Below are positions 1 through 11,436 of a DNA stretch of 64,000 nt, piece by piece. The notes under the pieces were generated by a model. That model was not told where the DNA came from. It saw only the letters and a list, made by a program, of their open reading frames with translations, and ran no database searches. The stretch comes from Utricularia gibba. Lineage: Eukaryota; Streptophyta; Magnoliopsida; Lamiales; Lentibulariaceae. The stretch is taken from the NCBI GenBank assembly GCA_002189035.1, contig CM007989.1:372001-436000 (forward strand), read 5' to 3'. A program made the translations under genes and the position numbers. Each line of letters starts with the position of its first letter. Positions within the stretch are counted from its first letter, which is position 1.

Positions 1-463
1 TACAAAGGGAGAAAAAAATGAGATGACGAAATAAGAAAACAAATTGGAAGATCAGAAATGTCAGTGTGACAAATAGGTGAAACACCTATTTGTAGAAACA
101 CTAACTTCATAAGATAGTTCCAGGAAATTCTGCAGAAACACCTCATGTTAACTTAACATAACTAAGGAAACAAAGACCGGCGTTCGAAGTCTACACATGG
201 AGAAGAAGTTTCCACACAAAGACCTTGACCGCCATGCCGTTACGCGACCAACATCCACGAAAAGAGACGGAACCCACAAAGGAGGCCTGAGAGCACAAGG
301 CATACAGGTGCCTTAAAAAGTTGTACGCATCATCAGAGGGAAATTGTATCCAAATGATAAGGATAAGGAAATGAATTTTGAAAAGATACTGGAATTCCTC
401 ATCACCTCTACAACAGCTGCTGTAATAAACTCTGCTTCATCCGGGCGTCATGAAGCTTAAGTT
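1..463. other. Left-edge sequence without a recognised gene
   Basis: No supported coding region is visible here. It lies downstream of the minus-strand gene that ends at 464 and probably contains that gene's 3' UTR. Confidence 0.4.
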
Positions 464-1125
464 TCATCCCCTGTTTATCAAATATTCGTCAACATTTGCA
501 TCATCAGAACCCAACAGATCCTTTCCCTTGACACAGGAAACCATACACTTGCCACTAAATTCACCCCATGATTTGTTAAATCCGAGAATTGCATTACGAT
601 GACTTGCCCCATTCACAAAACAAACCCCAGAAATCAACCTAAAAGCCTCCTTCCAATCCTCAATTCCCAAATCCAACACACCCAACTGAACCAGGAAGTC
701 CTAAATGCAGGGGAGCACTTCTGCTTCGCAAAAAGCTCGCATTTTTCCTTTGCGGATGCGAAACACGCTTCCATTTCAACCGCCTCGCACTTGGCCCTTT
801 CAACTAAATCCTGTTTAGAAAAAATACCGAAAAAAGACTTCCACCAAGGAGGTTTGCATTTCTCTGAAGCGGATACGGAACAACCAATTCGAGCGCCCGA
901 TTCGCACTGCGAGATGATCTGGGCTTTGCAGCGACCGTAGGCTTCAACCCAGTCCCGTGGGCTCTTGAAAGCAAGACGATACGGACCCGTTGAGGAATTC
1001 TCTGGTTTGCATTCCTTGATCACCACTCGCAGAAGGGGAATTGGGCGCGGAAATTGGATTAGGGTCTTCTCCGCGGAATACTCGTCAGAGTCTAGAGGCG
1101 TGAGCGGCCGCGTGCTGCCGCCCAT
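464..1125 (-). CDS. Conserved plant Cys-rich protein of unknown function, one apparent frameshift
   Basis: The function is not recognised. An ATG at 1125 opens a frame whose middle part is rich in regularly spaced Cys and charged residues (motifs SPRDWVEAYGRCKAQI, EKCKPPWW, ERAKCEAVEMEACF, AKEKCELFAKQKC). This looks like a conserved small soluble or intermembrane-space type protein rather than random sequence. The frame drifts after SPAFR near 701. The neighbouring minus frame continues as DFLVQLGVLDLGIEDWKEAF and runs to a stop at 464. Restoring one base in the GG run near 700 joins both halves into 220 residues. No intron can explain the join, because the only upstream GT would give an intron of about 33 bp. 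I infer a base-calling deletion or a true frameshift. If the join is wrong, the protein ends at 634 with 163 residues. Confidence 0.6.
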
Positions 1126-1342
1126 GTCAGTGTGGCGCCTGAAACCCCCTTCGACTCGACGCGTCTATCGTTCGTTAAATCGTTGTTGAACAGTGTACAC
1201 GTGGTATCCAATTTTTTAATAATTTAAAACATTGTTATATTTATTATTGTTTTAATTTAATCATGCGTCATCACATACGTCATTAGTAATCTTCAGCTTT
1301 CCACACACAACCGTTGACCGACAGACAACGCGCGCGTTGACT

Positions 1343-2106
1343 TCAGTGGGACGAGGAAGACGAAGTGGAGGCCAGCAGCATCATTCGCACAAATTCCTCG
1401 AAACTCACCGAACCGTCGCCGTCGACGTCGGCTTCTCTAATCATCTGCTCCGCTTCTTCAAGCGTTAACCGCTCTCCCATATTCATCATCACGCTCATCA
1501 ACTGCACGAAAGAAGCAGAAAGCACTTGGCAGCTGAGCATGAAAATCCGATAAACAGACGATTACAGATGTTTCTTGAGCAGGAAACTTGCCTCGACGGC
1601 CGATATGTATCCATCTTGGTCCCGATCGAAGACCTTGAAGGCTTCTTTGAACTCTTCCACCATATCGTCCTGTCAAGGGAGACATGAGAATGCGATGGAG
1701 TTCAGTCTGTGCAGTCAAACCCATACTGCAACTCTAATGAACGAACGGCGGAGGTGGAATTTTGGGAAGACGATGGCATGATGAAACTACCTTGTTCATC
1801 CTCATCATGATGCCCACGAACTCGGGGAAATATATCCTGCCATCCCCATCAGGATCCACCACTCTGAACATCTCTTGCACCTCTTCTGTCGTGGGATGCT
1901 CCCTCAACGCGAGGATCACCGACGCCAACTCCTCCGTCGTGATCGCTCCTGCAGTAAGCATACCCAATCCTCTTATACTCGTTCTTCCCCACAACAATAA
2001 ACAAAAAAGAAAACTGAGAACGGAACTCGCCATCGCAGTCCTTGTCGATCACGGCGAAAGCTTCTCGTAGATCGGCGATTTGTCTGTCCGTTAAAGCATC
2101 CGCCAT
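1343..2106 (-). CDS. Calmodulin-like protein with four EF-hands
   Basis: This is a Ca2+ sensor of the calmodulin/CML8-CML11 type, 156 residues, expected in cytosol or nucleus. Exons on the minus strand are 2106-2031, 1948-1791, 1669-1592 and 1501-1343. All four EF-hand loops are complete: [36 protein letters not shown] and [12 protein letters not shown], each with acidic residues at loop positions 1, 3, 5 and 12. The tail is Ser-rich (STSSSSSH) with no prenylation box. The first intron interrupts the Gly-26 codon, the position conserved in plant calmodulin genes. Introns 1 and 3 must use GC donors (TG|GCGAGT and GAG|GCAAGT) to keep the EF loops in frame; intron 2 is GT-AG. The start ATG at 2106 gives the family N-terminus [17 protein letters not shown]; an in-frame ATG at 2136 would add ten residues. 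It is transcribed away from the cyclophilin gene on the right. Confidence 0.93.
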
Positions 2107-3121
2107 GGCTGCCTGCGACAATGGTAAATTTCTCAAGCTTAAAGGTGCACAATAAATAAGGAGTTATGGTACCCAAATGGGGAGGCGCTTCATTCAAACC
2201 GCCGCTTGACTATTTCCTCTGGTGTTGAACGAGTTCATGGTGACGAGTCGACTGCTGACGCGATCAGTGGCCGAGGCACCAAGTCACGGCAAAATTGACT
2301 TTGAATATGATTGTGTGTTGGGCCTGGTGGTAAAATTGGGCCTTCGGCCCTTCTAGTAAACGTAAGCCCAATAAGAAAGGGCCCAGAAATAATCCATCGC
2401 AAGTTATTTGTAGCTAGCTGCAAGAGTGACAACAAAGGAGAAACTATTTTGCTTTTTTCCAGCCGCCAAGGGCTTCCAACTGTCCGTGAGATTGCGTCGC
2501 GTGAGCGGTGTCGCTCCAGGTAGGAAATGTTTTAGCAGGGTTCTAGGGTTTTTTCTTGGACAATATGGTTTTGACTTGGATGCTGTATGAAGCCTGTTGT
2601 CTGCCTCGAAACTATGAATCCGGTAGACTATGTTTCTTTCCCAGGGTTTCGTCTTTTATGGATGGGTTTTCGACTTACTCGTTTTGGATGCTTTTAAACT
2701 GCTTTTGATTTGGGACATTTTGCAGCACGTGCTTCAGAGAATTTTTTTACTGTTTTGACTTGGATGCTGTATGAAGCCTGTTGTCTGCTTCGAAACTATG
2801 AATCCGGTAGACTGTGTATCTTTCTCAGGGTTTCGTCTTTTATGGATGGGTTTTCGACTTACTCGTTTTGGATGCGTTTAAACTGCTTTTGATCTGGGAC
2901 ATTTTGCAGCACGTGCTTCAGAGAATTTTTTTACTGTTTTACGTAATGTAGTGACTACTAACTGAAATAAGATAACAGATCTTTCTCCAGTTATATTCTG
3001 TTCCGTGTTTTGTGTCCTTTGTTTGGCGAATTGGTCATGGTTTTGCCAACAAGATAGCTTGTTTCATGTACACTCTGTCCGTTGTGATGCCTGCTCAGTT
3101 CAATTTTTGTGAGCAGAAAAT
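2107..3121. promoter_or_regulatory. Divergent CML/CYP63 promoter region with site II cluster and CYP63 5' leader intron
   Basis: TGGGCC is present at 2319-2324 and 2337-2342, and the reverse forms AGCCCA and GGCCCA at 2365-2370 and 2380-2385. These are site II type elements typical of housekeeping promoters. An untranslated first exon of the cyclophilin gene probably ends at 2519 (CAG|GTAGGA), and the leader intron ends with CAG at 3114-3116, five bases before the ATG at 3122. The intron contains a tandem 184 bp duplication, listed separately. Confidence 0.6.
2568..2938 (+). repeat. Tandem duplication of a 184 bp unit in the CYP63 leader intron
   Basis: The segment starting GTTTTGACTTGGATGCTGTA at 2568 recurs at 2752, a 184 bp period, and the two copies match along their whole length with only a few substitutions (for example tgcctcg/tgcttcg and ttcccag/ttctcag). 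Copy 2 ends where the ACTGTTTT tail runs into unrelated sequence near 2940. The high identity points to a recent local duplication. It is non-coding. Confidence 0.92.
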
Positions 3122-6100
3122 ATGAAGAATCCAAAGAACCCATCGGTGTTTTTGGATGTATCCATTGATGGTGGTGCTGCTGAAAGAGTTGCTATTGAGG
3201 TAATAATCATCTAGCACTAAACCCTTTTTTGTTTCTATGATGGAGTTCACTGACAACGTACATCCTTATTCTTACAATATGCTGACTACTTTCTCAATGC
3301 AGCTGTTTGCTGATACAGTTCCTAAGACAGCTGAGAATTTTAGGGCTCTCTGCACAGGTGAATGCAACGGAATCTGCACATTGAGAGCAGACTCTCTCTG
3401 AGACCTACTTATGACAATTTGAAATCTAGCGTGCACTTTGAGCTCACGGGCAATAATCTTTTTTACTGATCTCCGTTCCACCTTTTAGGTGAAAAGGGCG
3501 TCGGAGTTTCAACAGGGAAGCCACTGCACTACAAGGGATCAATCTTTCATCGCATAATCAAAGGATTTATGGCACAAGTATGTTTTTTCGTATAAATTTG
3601 TGAAAATAATTTGGCATATTCTGTGTCTCACCTTTAGGACAGGTCTGCATCTCATTCAATGACCATAAGAAGTCCATATGTTGCCTTAATGAGTAAATAG
3701 TGTTTTAATGCATCTCTCAATGCATAATAGTGAAATGTTTGGTTATTTTTATGTGTGTGTGCGGTCTTATCCTCGATCGTTACTCTTTACATATTCCATT
3801 TACACTTTTGAGCATATCTATGGTACATGGATGAAAGCCGAGCAGTCAATATGTAAATTCTAGCGCTTTTTCCAGAGCTCTGTCTCAATGTGGCATATCT
3901 GATATGTTTCAATACTTCGCAATGCATGTGTAGAAAGGCTAATGCTGTTTTTCGTTTTTTCTTTCTTTTGAAGGGTGGAGACTTCTCCAGAGGAAATGGT
4001 ATGAATTCCAAGATATTGTAATTTCAAGTCAGGAAGATGCTCAATATGGCTTCCATCTTCAGGCTCTACTCGTAAGAACCAAAATTTTATGGTTTGCAGG
4101 AACTGGTGGAGAAAGTATTTATGGAGGAAAGTTTTCCGGTAGGCCTTTTTTATATACATTATCGTTTATCTGAACCTTAGTTTACTATCTCACTTAACCT
4201 GTATTGGTTTTCTGTTGTACAGATGAAAATTTCAAATTGGATCATAGTGAACCTGGCCTTCTTTCAATGGCAAATGGTGGTCCTAACACAAACGGGTCTC
4301 AATTCTTCATAATTTTTAAACGGCAACCTCATCTAGATGGGTAATTGTCATATTCAGCATTGGTTACAGTACCTGATTAATTCAACAGTTTTAGTGTTTC
4401 CAGGTCTGCCTTTTTTAGCACAGTTACACATCATTAGCTACTTCGTTGTGCAGAAAACATGTCGTGTTTGGGAAGGTTGTAAAGGGAATGGATATTGTCA
4501 AGAAAATGGAGCAGTTGGGGACAGCCGATGGTAGAACATCTGGACTAGTAAAAATTGTGAACTGTGGAGAGATTTCCCATGCGGATGGTAGAATATCTGC
4601 GAAAGGTTTGCTAGTTGTCTTATAGAATGGTCTTGATCATTTCTAGAAGTGATCTAGAGAATATTATGTCCCTCTTTGTAGGGAAGAGCAAAAAATCAAC
4701 AAGTGCCGGACCTTCTAATGGTGGTTCCAAGGGCCAGGAGAAGGGAAAGCTGAGAGAACCAAAGAATGGAAGGAGAAAGAGGAGATACTCTTCATCTGAT
4801 TCATATAGCTCAGACTCTGATTCTGACTCTTACTCTTCAGAGTCTGATTCATCGTACGATTCTGACTCCGATGCTTCCCTGGATTCCTACACCTCATCAT
4901 CATCCAGTGATGGAAGACAAGGGAAGAAAAGGAGATCTACAAAAACTGGAAAGAGTCGTGGGAAAAGAAGTGACAAAAGAAGTGGAAGGAAAAAAATACA
5001 TCGTAGTAGAAAATCAAGGAGAAAGTCTAGGTAAATGATTTTTATTTGTAAATAAATGATTGTGTTATTCATTTGATTTATAGAATCTTGCTGCATTCCT
5101 GTGCATAACATTGTCGTTGGCGCAGATGTCAGAAATCATGCTAAGAATTTTATTATTTTTTATGATTTCAGTAGTGACTCTGGAAGTTCAAGCAATTCCG
5201 ATGACACCGACAGAAGTGGTAGATCTGATGAAGAAAACTCCAGAAAGGCCAAATCTTTATCAAAAACTAAGAATCCAAATGAGCATGGCGCTCAGCCTAC
5301 AACAAATATTGGTGCTTTATTTATGATTCCTTGCATATGAATTTCGCTTGCACTGAATGTTTTGTGAAGCGTTTTTTTTTTTGACTGATTTTTTTAAGGT
5401 AACGAGAAAGATTTTATAGCTCCTATTACCGGATCCGAAGAGCATCAAGATGGAATGAATGGCAAGTCCCCAGGCAATGACTCGATTAATGAAGACAGTA
5501 ATACTTTTCTGAAGAAGGATAAACATGCAACCACAGGGTTTGACAGCCGTGATCATGCAGCTATTCCGTCACACTCTCATGTTTCCAGGAGATCAAGGTT
5601 CGAGACAATTGGGGTGCTTGAATTGGGCTTGAATGCTGTTTTTTTATTACATTCCTGTTGATCACAACATATTTAATTTTTTAACAGGAGTCAAACACCT
5701 AGTTTTGGTGAAAGGGCTAAATTGATTCCTCAAGCGAAAGGCAATGCTCCTGAAGAAAATGGTCTGGAAGCCGCGAAACATCATGAAGAGGTTTCATTGA
5801 GCAAAGGTGCTCATACATCTGATTCTCATCGTGTTCAAGGTGCACCTGAAACCCATTCTCCAGGTGGAACACCGATCAGGGTTAGGAAAGGCCGGGGATT
5901 TACTGATCGGTATGCTTTTGTGCGAAAGTATCGAACACCGTCACCAGAAAGATCACCTGATAGATCATTTCACTATGGAGGGAGAAACGTTAGAAGGAAT
6001 GATGTTAGGTACTCCGTTTTTTTTTTTTTTCCTGAAGTGCCCTTCCCCACAAGTTATCTACTGTCGAAACGTTAGGAAGAAACACAGTTCATGGTGCTTT

Positions 6101-6735
6101 CAGTTGGAAGAATAATGTTGTCAAAGCTTTTCCTAGTGACTTGTGGATGCTGGTGTTGTAGGTTTCAGAACTACAGGGGCAGGTTTGAACGCTCACCCCA
6201 AAGACGTTACCAAAGCCCTCCAAGAAGAGGAAGGAGCCCACCGAGGTCTTAGCTTTTTCTACATCGTTTGTCATTTCTCTAGCCGTAATAGCTTCCTACT
6301 CACTTGAAAGTTCTTTGGTGTGCTATAACTCCCTTTGCTACCAGGGGAGCACTCCCTTCTTTAAAATTGCACTAATCTATAGCAATGGTGATGTTCAGAT
6401 ACCGTGGGAGGTGTAGGAGCAGGAGTGCTTCACGAAGTCCTAGACAACACCACGGCTACCACAAGTTGAACAGAAGCCCATTGCCAGGTGATAGGTTAAA
6501 AGATCGTGTTGGCCCAAAGAGAAAATCCTACTCCCGTTCAAGAAGCCGCAGTTCATCGAAATCGAGATCTGCCCATGGAAATGAGCCGAGAAAGCATTCA
6601 AGAAAGGTCTCTTCGCCTGGAACCAGAGACCCCTCCAAGAGGCGTGCCCGGAACCCTTCATCCTCTCCAAGAGGCATAGCCACCAGCCCCCCAAGGGGCC
6701 TGGTATCATACGAGGACCTCAGCCCTGCAGGTTAG
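3122..6735 (+). CDS. CYP63: SR-rich multidomain cyclophilin (peptidyl-prolyl isomerase), CYP63-like
   Basis: A 661-residue nuclear peptidyl-prolyl cis-trans isomerase with an arginine/serine tail, of the Arabidopsis CYP63/CYP95 class that contacts SR splicing factors. Thirteen exons: 3122-3199, 3303-3357, 3489-3577, 3974-3998, 4100-4138, 4223-4340, 4454-4605, 4682-5030, 5172-5311, 5399-5597, 5688-6008, 6162-6245 and 6399-6735, all GT-AG. The cyclophilin domain (about residues 7-172) keeps the active-site Arg, Phe and Gln in [15 protein letters not shown] and the NGSQFFI strand. The cyclosporin-contact Trp is His here (PHLDGKHVVFG), as is common in large plant cyclophilins. An acidic Ser/Asp patch (about 215-250) and an RS domain with RSRSASRSP-type repeats follow. 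Exon phases agree throughout, so the model is strong; the exact number of small exons in the RS part is the least certain element. Confidence 0.95.
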
Positions 6736-7131
6736 GCAGTGTACGTGGACTGATGATGGCTATGATGATTTTCCTCTCCGAAGTTTGATTTCTAGATTTG
6801 CATGACAGTTGCGGATTTCTAGTATTCTATCAATCATAACAACCATCAAAACATTCGGTTTCAGTAACTCCTGCTTGGAAGTGATTCTTTTGTCCAGGAA
6901 GTCAGTAGAAGGCGATAAAGATAGTAATCATACATCAATTACCGACTGAACAAGCAATAAGACAGGTACGTAAACATCCAAATCAGGGAATGCTGATACC
7001 TCTACGATCTAAAAAGCATCTAACTTCTCAAACTAAACTAAATCAGAGTAACACAGATAGACTACGCAGTACAAATGCTCACCTAAGCGAACTGAAGCAA
7101 AGAAACTCAAATGGGAAATGTTTTCAAGAGG
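6736..7131. other. Convergent 3' region between CYP63 and H2A.Z
   Basis: Tail-to-tail spacer of about 400 bp. It should hold the 3' UTRs of both genes. No coding potential is recognised. Confidence 0.5.
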
Positions 7132-7725
7132 TCATTCCTTGGTAGTTTTGTTGATGAGGGATTTGTGAATGTGAGGGATGACTCCGCCACCTGCAATGGT
7201 GCCTTTGATGAGTGTATCGAGCTCCTCATCACCACGAATGGCAAGTTGTAGGTGTCGTGGAGTTATTCTCTTCACTTTCAGATCCTTGCTAGCGTTTCCA
7301 GCCAACTCAAGGACCTCTGCGGTAAGATATTCGAGGATTGCGGCAGAGTAAACAGCTGCTGTTGCTCCAACTCTTCCGTGAGCAGTGGTTCTTGACTTGA
7401 GGTGACGGTGAATTCTCCCCACAGGAAACTGCAGGAGATACCAAAGATGAAGATCGAGTTTGGTACAAGTTTCTGATGTAATGTCATGGAAGGACTAAGA
7501 CTCTTGAGAGGCGCATGCAAGTGACAGGAAACCAGGTGTAGACGAATGAAGCACACTATTCAAATTCGAGAAACACGGCAAGAAAACTGAAAACAAGAAG
7601 CATTTCGCAACCTGAAGGCCAGCACGAGCCGACCGAGAGACAGGCCTTTTTTTATCCTTCTCCTTGGCAGCTGCAGCCGCAGTTGTCTTCCCAGCCACAA
7701 GCCCCTTACCTCCTTTTCCAGCCAT
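7132..7725 (-). CDS. Histone H2A.Z variant
   Basis: A 136-residue histone variant deposited by the SWR1 complex at transcription start sites. Exons are 7725-7612 (38 codons) and 7428-7132 (98 codons plus stop), joined in phase 0 at [17 protein letters not shown]. The Lys-rich N-tail ([13 protein letters not shown]), histone fold and the H2A.Z-specific C-terminal signature ([27 protein letters not shown]) are intact. Canonical H2A has different residues in this docking domain, and there is no SQ motif of H2A.X. A leader intron is likely: on the minus strand a GTAAGA donor follows CTCGAG near 7981, and an AG acceptor lies just upstream of the ATG near 7752. Confidence 0.97.
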
Positions 7726-9077
7726 TATGTTCCTTACAGTAGCACTAATCGTTCAAAACATAAAAATCAGGCCTTTATCCAAAAATACAAGTACACTCCT
7801 TTCTCAAACAAAAACCCCAAACACCATAGCATCAACGTTTTCCAAATCCAGACCACAAAACAAATCAACAGCAGCTAGGATGAAGATAACCAGAGCTAGC
7901 CGAAACCCGAGTTATAGCCAAACACGAAAAAGATTAGGAAGAGAACGAATCAGTCAACAACAACAAAAAAAAGAATCTTACCTCGAGAATGAGAGAAAAA
8001 CCGACGAACCCACGCGTAGAAAACCAGACCAGAGAAGCTTCGTAGTGGAATTTATTCCAAAATCAAACTGTACGGAGCGAAACTCTGGCGGTTATCTTTG
8101 GTGGGAAACCCAAATTCAACCAAAAATTTCGAGGGGGTGACTTTTTCGAATGAATTAATACTTCTATTGGGCCGCAGAAAACCTTCGTATCACTTCTTAC
8201 ATCCGGCCAAATAGTGAGTTAATAACAATAACTCTAACGGGCTTCTTACATCCGGCCCATTAGCCATTGACCCTGCCACGTGTAATGTTTGCTATAAACT
8301 TAAATCAGATTAAAATCCAAATAAATTGTCTGACTTGTCCCTTTTGTTATCCGCCCCGCCCAACAGGATCGGATGGCAAAGAGATGGTTCTAGAAGCTGT
8401 GCATCATCCGGATACGTGGACCGGGCGTCCCAGCTAAAGCATTTGGCTCAAGTGTCGCTCTCGACACGTGTGGGACACCGAACGTGCCGTGTCGTCATTC
8501 CCGCGGCCATATCCTCGACACCCACACAGTTGTTCCTTTCTCATCCTCGCACAAAAAAACTGTGATTTTGGCATAAAGATGCCGAGTGCTGGTTTTCCGG
8601 AATCGAAGCTAACCGCGCGCGGTGATCGAATCTCCGGTGACCGGGCGGGTAGCGTTACGGTGACGAATGTGCTTTTGCCGTAATCGAAATCCCTAAAGCG
8701 TATTCAATTCGAAAACGGTGATTGATTGGGTGACGGCGTTCAGGAGATATTCTTCTATTCCTTTCGTTGCCTTGCGAGTAGGATCAACATACAATCCAGT
8801 ATTAAACGCGGCGATGCTGGTAATCCAATCTCATAAAGGGTGCTAGGATGGATGTTCTGTTCTTGTCAGGCTTTTTGCAGATCTGCGAGCTCTCAGCCAA
8901 ATTATTGGATAGGTTTGAGTTTGCAGAATAGGTGATCAGTGGATCGGTAATTGATCTTGGTCGAATTTTTAGGGATCGGTTTCTGTGTTTTTTGGGTGGG
9001 TTCTAAAAGTCTTCTCAGTTGACTCAGTCCGTAAGCCCCGTTTCACATCTTCATGGATTCCGTTTGAAACTTCCGCC
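7726..9077. promoter_or_regulatory. Divergent H2A.Z / DUF506 promoter region
   Basis: Site II motifs TGGGCC (8168-8173) and GGCCCA (8254-8259) lie on the H2A.Z side. Two G-boxes CACGTG at 8277-8282 and 8465-8470 lie on the DUF506 side and resemble ABRE/bZIP-bHLH targets. Several short ORFs here show no family features and I read them as chance. Confidence 0.5.
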
Positions 9078-10293
9078 ATGAAAATCCAACCGCTTGATTT
9101 TGAAGAGCCGCCTCCGCCTCAACCGACGAAAAGTGACCCGTCGGCGAAGCTGGTGTTCCGGTCGAGATTTAAGCGCCTTTTCGAGCGTCCTTTTTCCGGC
9201 GTCTTGAAGATATCGTCGCCGGAAAAGACTGATAACTGCAACAGGGGGGATGCTACGGACGAGTTCGAGGCGAATACAGCTTCTCTGTCGAAGATGGTGC
9301 AGAATTTTATGGAAGAAGAGTACCATCACCAACAGAGGTGTGGAAGAAACCGCTGCAACTGTTTCAATGGGAAGTGCACAGATAGCTCAGACGATGAAGA
9401 TAACTATTATACGTCTTTTCTTAGCGAAGCATGTGAAGCTCTCAAGGTAAATAACAGCTCATCGACATGGTTTTTTTCTAGATTCTCATTGCGTAGATTT
9501 ACGTATTTGAAATGTCGGTGAACAGAATTTGGTACCCTGTTTTTCTGCCTCTGAAAGAAACCTGCTCGCTGATGTCTCGCATCTCGTTGAGAGGAACAAG
9601 ATGTGTAAGCTCAAGGATGAGACTTGCAGAGCAGGGGTCGTAGATGGGTTGATTGGCGTTGGCTATAAGGCATCAATCTGCAGATCTAAATGGGAAAAAT
9701 CATCGTCCATGTCCCCGCCTGGTAATCAATCCATCTTTCTCGCTGTTCTGTTTTCGGCAGCTAAAGTTCATTGATAAACCAGTGAAGCATTTTCCTGTGC
9801 AGGGGTACATGAGTATATAGAAGTGGTGATCCATGGCGAAAGATTGATAACCGATATATCTTTCAGAGCAGAGTTCGAGATGGCAAGATCAAGCAAGGGA
9901 TACAAATTCCTTCTGCAAATGCTCCCCAACATATTTGTGGGGAAACCAGACCGTCTTGAGAAGATAATCGACATCGTCTCCGAAGCAGCTAAGCTGAGCC
10001 TAAAGAAGAAAGGGATGTCACTTCCCCCATGGCGTAAAGCTGATTACATGAAAGCAAAATGGCTGTCTCCATCTCCCTACTCAAATTCATCATCCAAAGG
10101 CAAGCCCCTCCTCACCGAATCCGGTACTAAGGAGCGGCTGCAGAGCGTTGGTTTAGACCATGGGCTGCTAGAATTCAAACCCAGAATCCTGAAAACTCGC
10201 AACAGAGCCATGGTTAAGGTGAAGACAGGGTTGGCTTCAATGATGGAGGATCAACCCCAAACCTCGGTGGAGGTTCTGACAGATGCTCCCTGA
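9078..10293 (+). CDS. DUF506 (PDDEXK-like) family protein
   Basis: A 351-residue plant protein of the DUF506 family, whose biochemical role is not established; some members respond to phosphate status or stress. Exons are 9078-9446, 9526-9721 and 9803-10293, with consistent phases (0 and 1). Family hallmarks are the N-terminal basic/Pro part, the Cys-rich segment CGRNRCNCFNGKC followed by an acidic SSDDED patch (about residues 93-112), and the core EYIEVVIHGERLITDISFRAEFEMAR, whose Asp/Glu spacing has been compared with the PDDEXK nuclease fold. The motif LPPWRKADYMKAKWLS is typical of the C-terminal part. The start is the ATG at 9078; an in-frame non-ATG extension upstream is not supported. 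Two G-boxes upstream would fit stress-responsive expression, which is an inference. Confidence 0.9.
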
Positions 10294-10820
10294 AGCAAGG
10301 CGTGTGTGTGGTGCCATTTTTTTTGTGATCGGTATCTTTCCTTTCCATTTTGCGAATCCCCTTCGGCTTTTTAGTAAGGGCATTAGCCATCAGTCACCTA
10401 ATCAGTCCTGCCAAGTCCAGGCTTCTGCAACTCCCCTCCTATCCCATCCATCCCATGTCCTCGGGGCAGGAGAAGTGGGTTTTTCCTGGTGCTTGCTGCT
10501 TTTGCAAATACCCGTTTTATCAGGGGTATTGCTGCTAATATTTCTATGTATCCAGTCTGTAGTCTGTAACCTCCCATGTTAGTACAACACCGTCATACTA
10601 ATTAATACTATTGTCTGAATATTATTTATTGATGAATAGGTATTGGGGGGAAAAAAGACCACAGCAGCGGCAGCAGAAAGATGAAACGACGTCGTATTAA
10701 GTTAAAAGCAATTAAAGGCATGGCGCCTCAGGTCATTACACTCCACCGCCCTAATGCCATGTTTCTCGAGTAGGATTCATGATTTTTGTGCATTAACTTC
10801 GATTGACTCGCAATTAATCA
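10294..10820. other. Spacer downstream of the DUF506 gene
   Basis: Contains the probable 3' UTR of the DUF506 gene. No recognised gene or repeat. Confidence 0.4.
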
Positions 10821-11213
10821 ATGGTTCCTTCCAGTACTTGCGCTCCTAATTCATCCAGCCCTAGGCGCTTAGTAAGGGCTACGACATTAAATCCACGTTA
10901 TCCTGTCGAGGATGTGCAGCAGAAAAGAGTTTGTGTGTTTCGGATGTTTGGGCCTTTTGAAAGGGATGAGATTTGTGGCTTGCTGGGCCGGGTAGCTCCG
11001 CATCGGAGTTCGGGCTCATTATTCCTGGAGCCGACGGCGCTGCTAAGCACTGGTACTTTGGGGTCCTATTGGGTTAGGGTGTCTCTGGGTACTCTGAATC
11101 TTGGTATGTGTGCAAATTTGTTTTCCTCTGGTAGAACAAAAAAGTTGAAGATACTCCCCTCACAGGAACATCAATGGATATCCTTGTCTGATTCTGGAAT
11201 TTCAGAATTGTGA
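10821..11213 (+). CDS. Doubtful ORF of 130 codons
   Basis: An ATG-initiated frame of 130 codons without any family motif, membrane segment or signal peptide that I recognise. It lies between the 3' ends of two convergent genes, where no promoter features are evident. It could be chance, part of a 3' UTR or a gene fragment. No function is proposed. Confidence 0.12.
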   Translation: MVPSSTCAPNSSSPRRLVRATTLNPRYPVEDVQQKRVCVFRMFGPFERDEICGLLGRVAPHRSSGSLFLEPTALLSTGTLGSYWVRVSLGTLNLGMCANLFSSGRTKKLKILPSQEHQWISLSDSGISEL

Positions 11214-11436
11214 ACTCTTGTTGGGGTGCACCTTCATTCAAAACAAAAGGCATAAATCGGGGTGAGATACAAATTTGAAACCAGTTGGGGTTCGAATGCG
11301 CAGAAGGAACGTCATGTATATATGTAGTTTTGTACACAAACATGGAATGCTTTTGCTAAAATAGAAGCCGCCCATCGCCTTCCACTCTCGCCTTTAGAAT
11401 GGAAGATGTGGTCCACAGGGACTCTTTGCAGGTCTT

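Noticed and set aside
634-720. Tiny intron joining the two halves of the first gene
   Set aside because: The only GT-AG pair available would give an intron of about 33 bp, too short for plant splicing; a one-base gap is simpler.
4715-5111. ORFs overlapping CYP63 exon 8 in other frames
   Set aside because: They are shadows of the Ser/Asp repeat coding sequence; the repeat composition keeps other frames open.
11280-11300. tRNA-like GGTTCGAAT T-loop sequence
   Set aside because: No matching acceptor stem, D-loop or anticodon arm around it.
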